From positions 1 to 11,981 of the forward strand of contig USAY01000058.1 in NCBI GenBank assembly GCA_900552755.1: a stretch of 11,981 nucleotides of DNA, in the 5' to 3' direction. Position numbers and translations under genes: made by a program. The stretch is from an uncultured Collinsella sp. (GTDB lineage Bacteria; Actinomycetota; Coriobacteriia; Coriobacteriales; Coriobacteriaceae). Shown in pieces: positions 1-6,384 of the stretch. Positions within the stretch are counted from its first letter, which is position 1. Every line of letters starts with the position of its first letter. The notes beneath the pieces are model-generated. The model searched no databases and had not been told where the DNA came from. It saw only the letters and a list, made by a program, of their open reading frames with translations.

Positions 1-1089
1 GGCTACGAGACCGACGAGATCATCTACGGCCGCGGCGGCTCCGACCAGGAGGGCGGCATGGCTTCTGCTACCTACGCTGCCAAGATGATGAAGGACATGG
101 GCCTCATCCCCGAGGGCTACAAGATCATGGTCGTCGGCACCGTCCAGGAAGAGGACTGCGACGGCATGTGCTGGCAGTACATCTACAACAAGGACGGCAT
201 TAAGCCCGAGTTCGTCATTTCCACCGAGCCCACCGACGGCGGCATCTACCGCGGTCACCGCGGCCGCATGGAGATCCGCGTCGACGTTCACGGCACCTCC
301 TGCCACGGCTCCGCTCCCGACCGCGGCGACAACGCCATTTACAAGATGGCCGACATCATCGCCGACGTCCGCGCCCTCAACAACAACGGCTGCGACGAGT
401 CGACCGACATCAAGGGTCTCGTCAAGATGCTCGACCCCAAGTACAACCCCGAGCACTTCGAGGATGCCCGCTTCCTGGGCCGCGGCACCTGCACCGTCAG
501 CCAGATCTTCTACACCAGCCCCAGCCGTTGCGCTGTCGCTGACTCCTGCGCCATCTCCATCGACCGTCGTATGACCGCCGGTGAGACCTGGGAGTCCTGC
601 CTGGACGAGATCCGCAACCTGCCGGCCGCCAAGAAGTACGGCGACGACGTGAAGGTCTCCATGTACATGTACGACCGTCCGTCCTGGACCGGCGAGGTCT
701 ACGAGACCGAGGCTTACTTCCCCACGTGGATCAACAAGGAGACCGCTCCGCACGTCAAGGCCCTCGTCGACGCCCACAAGGCCATGTTTGGTGACGAGCG
801 CATCGGCTGCGAGCCCAGCATGGACAAGCGCACCGGTCGCCCGCTGTGCGACAAGTGGACCTTCTCCACGAACTGCGTTTCCATCCAGGGCCGCTACGGC
901 ATCCCCTGCGTGGGCTTTGGCCCGGGTGCCGAGTCTCAGGCTCATGCTCCCAACGAGGTCACCTACAAGGACGACCTGGTCACCGCTGCCGCCATGTATG
1001 TGGCTGCCCTGAACCTCTACGATCCGAGCCAGGCCGATGGCGACGCCACCGTGTTCCGCGCCGGTCTGACCAACAACAAGATCGATTAG
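1..1089 (+). CDS. ygeY: YgeY-family selenium metabolism-linked M20 metallohydrolase (5' end missing)
   Basis: The reading frame is open from base 1 to a TAG at 1087-1089, giving 362 visible residues. The family is about 400 residues or a little longer, so some 40 or more N-terminal residues, including the first metal-binding His motif, lie outside the window. M20 (ArgE/DapE-like) dinuclear zinc peptidase features are visible: the bridging Asp in GRGGSDQEGG (window codons 10-19), the catalytic Glu pair in GTVQEED (codons 46-52), a metal Glu in STEPT (codons 74-78) and the late metal His in AHAPNE (cat at 943-945). The dimerisation (lid) domain lies roughly between codons 85 and 205. YgeY proteins are assigned to selenium/molybdenum hydroxylase clusters; the natural substrate is unsettled, and an N-carbamoyl or peptide-like amide from purine breakdown is an inference. 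It is followed by ygeW, as in related clusters. Codons are strongly biased (Lys essentially always AAG), like the ribosomal genes at the other end, suggesting high expression. Confidence 0.93.
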   Translation, partial: GYETDEIIYGRGGSDQEGGMASATYAAKMMKDMGLIPEGYKIMVVGTVQEEDCDGMCWQYIYNKDGIKPEFVISTEPTDGGIYRGHRGRMEIRVDVHGTSCHGSAPDRGDNAIYKMADIIADVRALNNNGCDESTDIKGLVKMLDPKYNPEHFEDARFLGRGTCTVSQIFYTSPSRCAVADSCAISIDRRMTAGETWESCLDEIRNLPAAKKYGDDVKVSMYMYDRPSWTGEVYETEAYFPTWINKETAPHVKALVDAHKAMFGDERIGCEPSMDKRTGRPLCDKWTFSTNCVSIQGRYGIPCVGFGPGAESQAHAPNEVTYKDDLVTAAAMYVAALNLYDPSQADGDATVFRAGLTNNKID

Positions 1090-1111
1090 TCCCATTCCTC
1101 GATTTTGTTGA

Positions 1112-1136
1112 GCCGGGGACAGTTTATGCCCCCGGC
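1112..1136. repeat. GC-rich hairpin downstream of ygeY
   Basis: A perfect 7-bp stem, GCCGGGG at 1112-1118 with CCCCGGC at 1130-1136, encloses an 11-nt loop, 22 nt after the ygeY stop. There is no T-tract after the stem, so it is a poor intrinsic terminator. It could act as a weak terminator, a 3' stabilising hairpin or a palindromic repeat. What is seen is only the stem; the role is unknown. Confidence 0.5.
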
Positions 1137-1144
1137 GCCTCCTG

Positions 1145-1172
1145 TTGACTTGGGGCCCGCGGTCGTTATCTC
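1145..1172 (+). promoter_or_regulatory. Candidate sigma-70-type promoter for ygeW
   Basis: TTGACT at 1145-1150 matches five of six bases of the -35 consensus. A 16-nt spacer leads to TATCTC at 1167-1172, a weak -10 with only TAT matching. Transcription would begin near 1180 and give a leader of about 110 nt before ygeW that contains the hairpin at 1205-1249. The weak -10 means ygeW might instead be read through from ygeY. Confidence 0.3.
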
Positions 1173-1204
1173 CCATGCTTCCTCAACGGTGGCGGGTCCT
1201 CGTC

Positions 1205-1249
1205 ATGGTGCTCTGCATGTTCTAGCCACACGCGCATGCCGGAGCACAT
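1205..1249 (+). promoter_or_regulatory. Long stem-loop in the ygeW leader
   Basis: GTGCTC at 1208-1213 pairs with GAGCAC at 1242-1247, and after a small internal loop GCATG at 1215-1219 pairs with CATGC at 1235-1239; the terminal loop is 15 nt. The structure ends about 40 nt before the ygeW start, leaving the ribosome binding site free. There is no T-tract after it. It could be an RNA control element or mRNA-stability structure. I cannot match it to a known riboswitch class. Confidence 0.4.
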
Positions 1250-1290
1250 CTACTCATTGCGATCGTTTCATCTTTAGAAAGGACATTTCC

Positions 1291-2493
1291 ATGGACGCTA
1301 AGTTTACCGAGCTCGTCGAGCGGCTGAACGGCCTCGATTTTAAGGGTATGTACGGCAGCGATTTCCTGCACACCTGGGACAAGACCACCGATGAGCTCAA
1401 GGCTCTCTACATCGTCGCCGACGCCCTGCGCGAGCTGCGTGAGAACAACGTCTCTCCCAAGATCTTCGACTCGGGCCTGGCCGTCTCCCTGTTCCGCGAC
1501 AACTCCACCCGTACGCGCTTCTCCTTCTCTAAGGCCGCCAACCTGCTCGGCCTTGAGCTGCAGGACCTGGACGAGAAGAAGTCCCAGATCGCCCACGGCG
1601 AGACCGTCCGCGAGACCGCTACCATGATCTCCTTCATGGCCGACGTCATCGGCATCCGCGACGACATGTACATCGGCAAGGGCGACGCCTACATGGCCGA
1701 GGTCTCCGAGTCTGTCCAGCAGGCTTACGAGGACGGCGTCCTGGATCACCGCCCCACGCTCATCTCCCTGCAGTCCGATTCCGACCACCCCACGCAGTCC
1801 TCTGCCGACATGCTCTACCTCATCAACGAGTTTGGCGGCCTTGAGAACCTCAAGGGCAAGAAGGTTGCCGTCACCTGGGCCTATTCGCCCTCTTACGGCA
1901 AGCCGCTGTCCTGCCCGCAGTCGCTGATCAGCCTGCTGCCCCGCTTTGGCATGGACGTCACCCTGGCTCACCCCGAGGGCTACGACCTCATGCCCGAGGT
2001 CGTCGAGCGCGCCAAGGGCTATGCCGCCGAGTCCGGCACCACCTTTAAGCAGGTCAACACCATGGCCGAAGCCTTCGAGGGCGCCGACATCGTGATCCCC
2101 AAGAGCTGGGCTCCGTTTGCCGCCATGGAGAAGCGCACCAACCTGTACGCCGAGGGCGACGACGCCGGCATCGCAGCGCTCGAGAAGGAGCTGCTCGCCC
2201 AGAACGCCACCCATCAGGACTGGTGCTCCACGACCGAGCTCATGGAGAAGACTGCCAACGGCCAGGACACCATCTTTATGCACCCGCTGCCCGCCGACAT
2301 CTCCGGTGTCTCTTGCGAGCACGGCGAGGTTAACGCCGACGTCTTCGACATGCACCGCGTGGGCATGTACAAGGAGGCCAGCTACAAGCCGTATGCCATC
2401 GCAGCCATGATGTTCCTGCAAAAGGTTGCCGATCCCGCCGCTACCCTCAAGGCCCTCGACGAGCGCAACACCGCCCGTTGGCTCCAGGCCTAA
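1291..2493 (+). CDS. ygeW: YgeW-family knotted carbamoyltransferase
   Basis: A 400-residue protein of the aspartate/ornithine carbamoyltransferase superfamily, YgeW (knotted) branch. The carbamoyl-phosphate motif STRTR is at residues 72-76 within FRDNSTRTRFSF, followed by HGET at 102-105, and HPLP lies at 331-334 in the second domain. Length matches the ~400-residue family. The ATG at 1291 is chosen because AGAAAGGA (1276-1283) sits at ribosome-binding distance and the N terminus MDAKFTELVERL fits the family; the open frame extends further upstream, but that part is non-homologous leader. The carbamoyl acceptor of YgeW enzymes is not established. Beside ygeY and hyuA it plausibly transfers or phosphorolyses a carbamoyl group from a purine-derived ureido compound, yielding carbamoyl phosphate and hence ATP; that is inference. 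A strong terminator follows, and codon use is as biased as in the ribosomal genes. Confidence 0.93.
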   Translation: MDAKFTELVERLNGLDFKGMYGSDFLHTWDKTTDELKALYIVADALRELRENNVSPKIFDSGLAVSLFRDNSTRTRFSFSKAANLLGLELQDLDEKKSQIAHGETVRETATMISFMADVIGIRDDMYIGKGDAYMAEVSESVQQAYEDGVLDHRPTLISLQSDSDHPTQSSADMLYLINEFGGLENLKGKKVAVTWAYSPSYGKPLSCPQSLISLLPRFGMDVTLAHPEGYDLMPEVVERAKGYAAESGTTFKQVNTMAEAFEGADIVIPKSWAPFAAMEKRTNLYAEGDDAGIAALEKELLAQNATHQDWCSTTELMEKTANGQDTIFMHPLPADISGVSCEHGEVNADVFDMHRVGMYKEASYKPYAIAAMMFLQKVADPAATLKALDERNTARWLQA

Positions 2494-2516
2494 AGCCGGG
2501 TTGAGGTAAGCCATGT

Positions 2517-2554
2517 AAAGGGGGCACTCTGCCAACCGGCGGGGTGCCCTTTTT
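2517..2554 (+). terminator. Rho-independent terminator after ygeW
   Basis: GGGCAC at 2522-2527 pairs with GTGCCC at 2544-2549. G-U and A-U pairs extend the stem outward (AAAGG at 2517-2521 with T residues at 2550-2554), and a small inner GCC/GGC stem lies within. A run of seven-nucleotide T-rich sequence beginning at 2550 follows the stem immediately. It starts 23 nt after the ygeW stop and is oriented to end a plus-strand transcript, separating ygeY-ygeW from mocA-hyuA. Confidence 0.85.
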
Positions 2555-2642
2555 TGCATCGCGGGCGTGCGGGATAAGCGCTTTCGATGTAGATGCCCGC
2601 GGCGCGAGTTATGGGTACGATGGTTTCAGGGGAGGTATCACC

Positions 2643-3257
2643 ATGAAACTTGGATGCGTCATTATGGCTTCGGGCGAGGGCAAGCGGTTTGGCTCTAACA
2701 AGATGCTTGCCGATATCTATGGCGAGCCGCTGATTGCCCGGACCATCGATTCGGTTCCCCGGGGCTTTGACGTCGTGGTTTCGACGCGTTGGCCCGAGGT
2801 CGCTCAGATTTGCGAGGACAAGCATTGCCCGTGCGTGCTGCACGATGGCGAGCTGCGCAGCGAAAGCGTCCGTGCGGGCCTTTCGTGGGGAGTCGAACGC
2901 AACTGGAAAGGTTGCCTCTTTTTGCCGGGCGACCAGCCGCTCGTGAGTTCGGATTCTTTTGAGGCTATGGTTCGTGCATTTGACGAGCGTGGCCGCAAGC
3001 ATCCGGTGCGTCTTGCGTGCAACGGTGAGCCTTCGAGCCCGGTGCTCTTTCCGGCGGAACTGTTCGATGCACTTATGTGTCTTGAGGGCAAAGACGGCGG
3101 GGGCTCGATTCTCAAAGGTCGCGTCGACGTTGCGCTGGTCGAAGCGCGTGCCTACGAGCTGTGGGACGTCGATACCGTCAAGGGACAGCGACGCATAACG
3201 GAGCATATTGCCGCCTGCTCGTATTTTGATCACGTGGCCAACTGCATCAATCAATAA
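2643..3257 (+). CDS. mocA: MocA/YgfJ-like molybdenum cofactor cytidylyltransferase family protein
   Basis: A 204-residue MobA-like nucleotidyltransferase with a Rossmann-type fold. The nucleotide-binding loop is IMASGEGKRFGSNKML at residues 7-22, the metal/NTP segment is LPGDQPLV at 94-101, and SSPVLFP (131-137) and WDVDTVKG (174-181) correspond to conserved later motifs. Family members transfer CMP from CTP to Mo-molybdopterin, giving the MCD form of the cofactor used by xanthine dehydrogenase-type enzymes. The ATG at 2643 is preferred over an upstream in-frame ATG at 2544 because GGGGAGG (2629-2635) lies 7 nt before it and the family starts right at the beta-strand preceding the loop; 2544 lies inside the terminator. 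hyuA starts 9 nt after the stop, so the two are co-transcribed. Codon use is more relaxed (AAA, TTT and CTT appear) than in ygeY/ygeW. MCD specificity rather than GMP is inferred from context. Confidence 0.85.
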   Translation: MKLGCVIMASGEGKRFGSNKMLADIYGEPLIARTIDSVPRGFDVVVSTRWPEVAQICEDKHCPCVLHDGELRSESVRAGLSWGVERNWKGCLFLPGDQPLVSSDSFEAMVRAFDERGRKHPVRLACNGEPSSPVLFPAELFDALMCLEGKDGGGSILKGRVDVALVEARAYELWDVDTVKGQRRITEHIAACSYFDHVANCINQ

Positions 3258-3266
3258 GGAGCAATT

Positions 3267-4634
3267 ATGATCATCATCAAAAACGGCGCGCTCGTGACGC
3301 CCCAGGGGCTTCGCCGCGCCGATCTTGCCATGGAGGGCGATAAGATCGTGCGGATCGCCGCAGCGATTGAGCCGGGCGCCGACGATACCGTCGAGGACGC
3401 CGCGGGCTGCTGGGTGTTTCCCGGCTTTATCGACGGCCACACGCACATGCAGTGCTGGACTGGCATGGATTGGACAGCCGATAGCTTTGAGACCGGCACG
3501 CGCGCGGCTGCCTGCGGCGGCACGACGACCATTGTGGACTACGCGACGGCCGATCGCGGCGTGACCATGCCCGATGCCTTGGCCGAGTGGCATCGCCGCG
3601 CCGACGGAACCTGCACGGCCAACTACGCTTTTCATATGGCACTCGCCGAGTGGAATGAGCGCAACCGCGCCGATCTTTCGGCCATGCGCGAGGCGGGCGT
3701 GTCGTCGTTCAAGACCTACTTTGCCTATGACCACCTTCGCTTGGACGATGCCGAGACGCTCGAGGTGCTGGAGGAGCTCAAGCGTATTGGCGGCATACTG
3801 TGCGTGCATTGCGAGAACGGCACGCTGGTGAATGAGCTGCAGAAGCGCGTGTACGAGCAGGGGATTCATGGGCCCGAGGGGCATGCACTCAGCCGTCCGG
3901 ACGTGTGCGAGGCCGAGGCCGTGAGTCGTCTGCTGTATCTGGCGCACTTAGCCGGGGACGCCCCAGTCAACGTGGTGCACCTTTCGACCAAGCTGGGGCT
4001 CGAGGCCATTCGCGCTGCCAAAGCGCGCGGGCAGAAGAACATCTATGTCGAGACCTGCCCTCAGTATCTGATGCTCGACGATACTTGCTACTTGGAGCAG
4101 GGCGAGGACGGCTTTGCGGGCGCCAAGTACGTGATGAGCCCGCCGCTGCGCCATGCCGGTGACCGTGCCGCGCTACGCGAGGCGCTTGTGGCCGGCGAGA
4201 TCGATACGATTGCGACCGATCATTGCAGCTTTAACCTGCACGGGCAAAAGGACCGCGGGCGCGACGATTTCCGCGCGATTCCCAACGGCGGGCCCGGCGT
4301 GGAGCATCGTCCCGTCGCGATTGCCACGAGCTTTGAGGGACAGCTGGGACCCGAGGACCTCTGCCGCTTGATGAGCGAGAACCCGGCGCGCGTGTTTGGC
4401 ATGTACCCGCGCAAGGGCTGTCTTGCCGAGGGTGCCGATGCCGACGTGTGCGTGTGGGATCCTTGCGCGCGTTGGACGATCAGCGCCGCGACACAGCATC
4501 AGGCCGTGGACTACACGCCGCTCGAGGGCTTTGAGGCACATGGCCGCGCCAAGGCCGTGTTTGTGAACGGCGTGCTGGCGGCACGCGACGGCGAGCCCAC
4601 CGGAGCCCAACCCGGCCGCTACGTCCCCCGCTAA
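3267..4634 (+). CDS. hyuA: Dihydropyrimidinase / hydantoinase family amidohydrolase
   Basis: A 455-residue cyclic amidohydrolase with the dihydropyrimidinase architecture: a beta-sandwich piece at residues 1-52 and 390-455 around a TIM barrel. The metal ligands are in place: His58 and His60 in GHTHM, the lysine expected to be carbamylated, Lys149, in SSFKTYFAYD, His181 in CVHCENG, His238 in VVHLS and Asp318 in ATDHC. The family opens hydantoin or dihydropyrimidine rings to N-carbamoyl acids; the E. coli relative YgeZ/HyuA sits in the same selenium-linked cluster. The start is supported by TAAGGAG at 3255-3261, which overlaps the mocA stop codon, 5 nt before ATG 3267. In this context it probably opens a ring compound from purine degradation and feeds YgeW/YgeY; the substrate is inferred. 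It converges with yqeC, with a long palindrome between them. Confidence 0.92.
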   Translation: MIIIKNGALVTPQGLRRADLAMEGDKIVRIAAAIEPGADDTVEDAAGCWVFPGFIDGHTHMQCWTGMDWTADSFETGTRAAACGGTTTIVDYATADRGVTMPDALAEWHRRADGTCTANYAFHMALAEWNERNRADLSAMREAGVSSFKTYFAYDHLRLDDAETLEVLEELKRIGGILCVHCENGTLVNELQKRVYEQGIHGPEGHALSRPDVCEAEAVSRLLYLAHLAGDAPVNVVHLSTKLGLEAIRAAKARGQKNIYVETCPQYLMLDDTCYLEQGEDGFAGAKYVMSPPLRHAGDRAALREALVAGEIDTIATDHCSFNLHGQKDRGRDDFRAIPNGGPGVEHRPVAIATSFEGQLGPEDLCRLMSENPARVFGMYPRKGCLAEGADADVCVWDPCARWTISAATQHQAVDYTPLEGFEAHGRAKAVFVNGVLAARDGEPTGAQPGRYVPR

Positions 4635-4660
4635 CAGGAAGATCACCGGATTCCCCTCCG

Positions 4661-4728
4661 CAGTTGCGGTGAAATACGGACTGTTTGCGGCCGTTTGGCG
4701 GCCAACAGTCCGTATTTCACCGCAACTG
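4661..4728. repeat. Perfect long palindrome, copy 1
   Basis: Two perfectly complementary 25-nt arms, 4661-4685 and 4704-4728, surround an 18-nt GC-rich centre that can itself fold (GGCC at 4689-4692 with GGCC at 4700-4703). It fills the gap between the convergent genes hyuA and yqeC. Neither side has a T-tract, so it is not a classical intrinsic terminator, though it could block transcription from both sides. A second copy of the same arm sequence lies at 7447-7511. Its length and repetition suggest a REP- or MITE-like dispersed element. Confidence 0.9.
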
Positions 4729-4743
4729 ACGAGATGGGGCCGG

Positions 4744-5478
4744 CTACTTGAGGCTGGTGGCGATGAGGGGGCGGCCGAGGGCTGCCTCGAAGCGGTCGGC
4801 CATCGTGGGGTCGCTGAGCGTGTCGACTTGGTTGAGCATGACGCGGGCATTGTTGAGGTTCAGCATCCGCAGCTCGGCATTGAGCACCTGGGCGACGCGC
4901 TCTGGGGTGGCAGTGTCGGTGAGCTCGCAGCCGCAACGCTCGCAAAAGAGCTCGGGGCGGTGGACAACCTCGGCGACGGGTTTGCCCAGTCCCGAGGCGC
5001 CGACGACCCAGACAACGTTTGCCGTGGCGGCGGGAATTACCGGCTCCCAGGCGGCATGCGCCTTGAGCGGGAGTCGCTTGCTGCCATCTGCCTCGGCCAA
5101 CACATAGTCAAAGCGCTGCGCCAGCTCGTTGAGCGGCTCGGCGGGGGCGGAGAGCTTGCCTGTCTCCGGGTCCAAGATGCCTGCCTGGCAGATGCCTCCG
5201 CGTGCAAGGCCCGCGCAGGCCTCGCAGGTGCAACCGGGGACATGCGAGGCGCCCGGCTTCCAAGGCACGGCGTCCAGGCGACGATTCGACCCGTCCCATG
5301 GCACGCCGGCAACGGGAAGCATATGCGTGGTGGTGCAGAGGAGCACGCGGCCGCCAGCGCGCATGAGCTCAAGACCCAGCGTTTTGAGCAACGTCGACTT
5401 GCCGCCGCTGCCGATAATCGCGGTAATGTCCGGCTCGATCCTGAGCGCCGAGGCAAGATTGCCGCTAACCGTTTCCAT
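4744..5478 (-). CDS. yqeC: Selenium-dependent molybdenum cofactor protein YqeC
   Basis: A 244-residue P-loop protein matching the YqeC family, which co-occurs with selenium-dependent molybdenum hydroxylases. Visible features are the phosphate-binding loop IIGSGGKSTLL at residues 21-31, TTTHM at 49-53, the signature AEADGSKRLPLKAHAAWEPV at 128-147 and MLNQVDTLSD at 214-223, a NKxD-like stretch. Two cysteine groups stand out: C83, C85, C88 and C97, and C179, C182 and C184. The ATG at 5476-5478 has a purine-rich GGCGGTG about 5 nt upstream. The biochemical role in adding or handling the labile selenium of the Mo cofactor is not proven for the family. It diverges from yqeB, and the two probably share regulation from the AT-rich gap. 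Codon bias is moderate, as in yqeB and xdhC. Confidence 0.88.
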   Translation of the reverse strand: METVSGNLASALRIEPDITAIIGSGGKSTLLKTLGLELMRAGGRVLLCTTTHMLPVAGVPWDGSNRRLDAVPWKPGASHVPGCTCEACAGLARGGICQAGILDPETGKLSAPAEPLNELAQRFDYVLAEADGSKRLPLKAHAAWEPVIPAATANVVWVVGASGLGKPVAEVVHRPELFCERCGCELTDTATPERVAQVLNAELRMLNLNNARVMLNQVDTLSDPTMADRFEAALGRPLIATSLK

Positions 5479-5491
5479 CTGTTCACCGCCG

Positions 5492-5497
5492 TATAAT
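5492..5497 (+). promoter_or_regulatory. Candidate -10 box for yqeB-xdhC
   Basis: A perfect TATAAT lies in the divergent yqeC/yqeB gap on the plus strand, with transcription expected from about 5504 and a leader of roughly 77 nt. No good -35 hexamer is present at 16-18 nt (the best is CCGTTT at 5469-5474), so an activator may be needed or the match may be chance in an AT-rich stretch. The opposite strand reads TATTAT at the same place and could serve yqeC. Confidence 0.4.
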
Positions 5498-5501
5498 ACT
5501 G

Positions 5502-5517
5502 TGATAATAAATAATCA
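5502..5517. promoter_or_regulatory. Possible operator dyad between yqeC and yqeB
   Basis: TGAT at 5502-5505 and ATCA at 5514-5517 form an imperfect inverted repeat; 12 of 16 positions are symmetric. It lies at the predicted start of the yqeB transcript and upstream of yqeC, the right place for one regulator to control both. No regulator gene is in the window. AT-rich sequence makes chance symmetry likely. Confidence 0.25.
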
Positions 5518-5520
5518 TCA

Positions 5521-5546
5521 GAGTAGCGGTCGAGCCGCTTTTGCTC
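5521..5546 (+). other. Small hairpin in the yqeB leader
   Basis: AGCGG at 5525-5529 pairs with CCGCT at 5535-5539 around a 5-nt loop. GAG at 5521-5523 can also pair with CTC at 5544-5546, and TTTT occurs at 5539-5542. It resembles a short weak terminator or attenuator in the 5' leader of yqeB-xdhC. The short stem limits confidence. Confidence 0.3.
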
Positions 5547-5580
5547 TGCTCAAACCGTAGCACAGGGAGGTGCCCCGGGA

Positions 5581-6375
5581 ATGCTCGTTTATGTTCGCGG
5601 CGCCGGCGATATCGCCACGGGTGTCGCCGCTCGCTTGGTGCGCGCCGGCGTGTCGGTCGTTATGGCCGATATCGCGGTTCCCACGTGCATCCGCCGCACA
5701 ATCAGTTTTTGCGAGGCTATTCGCCTGGGCGAGGTCCAGGTCGAGGGCATTCGCGCTCGCTTGGCGCAGACGCCGGCAGAGGCGCTCGAGATTACCCAAG
5801 CGGGGGATGTTGCCGTCGTGGTGGACCCTCAGGCCAAGATGCTCGATGAGCTTAAACCCGCGGCTGTGGTCGACGCGATTTTGGCCAAGCGCAACCTGGG
5901 CACCACGCGCGACATGGCGCCTACCGTCATCGCCGTGGGGCCGGGCTTTACCGCGCCGGTCGATTGCGACGCCGTGGTCGAGACCATGCGCGGGCATTTT
6001 TTGGGCCGCGTCATTACCCAGGGCTCGCCCCAGCCCAACACGGGCGTGCCGGGCGTGATCGCCGGCTATGGCAAGGAGCGCGTTATCCACAGCCCCGCCG
6101 CCGGCGTGTTTCGGTCCGACCGCGCAATCGGCGACATCGTGAGCGCCGGAGACGTGATTGGCTACGCGGACGATACGCCCATGTGCACGCAGATCGATGG
6201 CTGCCTGCGCGGGCTTTTGGCGAACGGCGTGCAGGTGACTGAGGGCTTTAAATGCGCCGATGTCGATCCGCGTGGCGATGCCAGCTATATCAACTACATT
6301 TCGGACAAGGCGACGTCGGTCGGCGGCGGCGTGCTCGAGGCACTCGCTATGCTCACCGATATCTTTAGAGGATAG
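5581..6375 (+). CDS. yqeB: Selenium-dependent molybdenum hydroxylase system protein YqeB
   Basis: A 264-residue protein of the YqeB (EF2563-type) family, near the usual ~270 residues. The N terminus RGAGDIATGVAARL (6-19) is a Rossmann-like nucleotide-binding loop; VGPGFTAPVDCD and TQGSPQPNTG follow in the middle (about 120-160), and a biotinyl/lipoyl-like half-motif region with SPAAGVF and IGDIVSAGDVIG lies near 170-195. The family is a genomic marker for organisms using selenium as a labile Mo-hydroxylase cofactor; the exact reaction is unknown. The start at 5581 follows GGGAGG (5565-5570) with a slightly long 10-nt spacing, and no better start is nearby. It is followed 9 nt later by xdhC, so they form an operon, divergent from yqeC. 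Confidence 0.9.
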   Translation: MLVYVRGAGDIATGVAARLVRAGVSVVMADIAVPTCIRRTISFCEAIRLGEVQVEGIRARLAQTPAEALEITQAGDVAVVVDPQAKMLDELKPAAVVDAILAKRNLGTTRDMAPTVIAVGPGFTAPVDCDAVVETMRGHFLGRVITQGSPQPNTGVPGVIAGYGKERVIHSPAAGVFRSDRAIGDIVSAGDVIGYADDTPMCTQIDGCLRGLLANGVQVTEGFKCADVDPRGDASYINYISDKATSVGGGVLEALAMLTDIFRG

Positions 6376-6384
6376 AAGGCGGCA

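Noticed and set aside
1090..1290. Purine, xanthine or molybdenum-cofactor riboswitch upstream of ygeW
   Set aside because: I cannot recognise the conserved core of any of these classes; only generic stems are visible.
1222..2559. Long minus-strand open frame (445 codons) opposite ygeW
   Set aside because: It lies antisense to a clear conserved gene in high-GC DNA, where codon bias removes stops from the opposite strand. Its composition (Gly/Val/Leu/His-rich) resembles no family and it has no ribosome binding site.
2490..3947. Long minus-strand open frame (485 codons) opposite mocA and hyuA
   Set aside because: It spans two well-supported plus-strand genes and the terminator, with no recognisable motif; an antisense shadow.
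4661..4728. Palindrome copy 1 as an intrinsic terminator
   Set aside because: No T-tract follows the stem on either strand, so it is listed as a repeat; bidirectional termination remains possible but unsupported.
4669..5496. Plus-strand open frame (275 codons) across yqeC
   Set aside because: yqeC on the minus strand has a full set of family motifs; this frame starts inside the palindrome and shows no homologous features.
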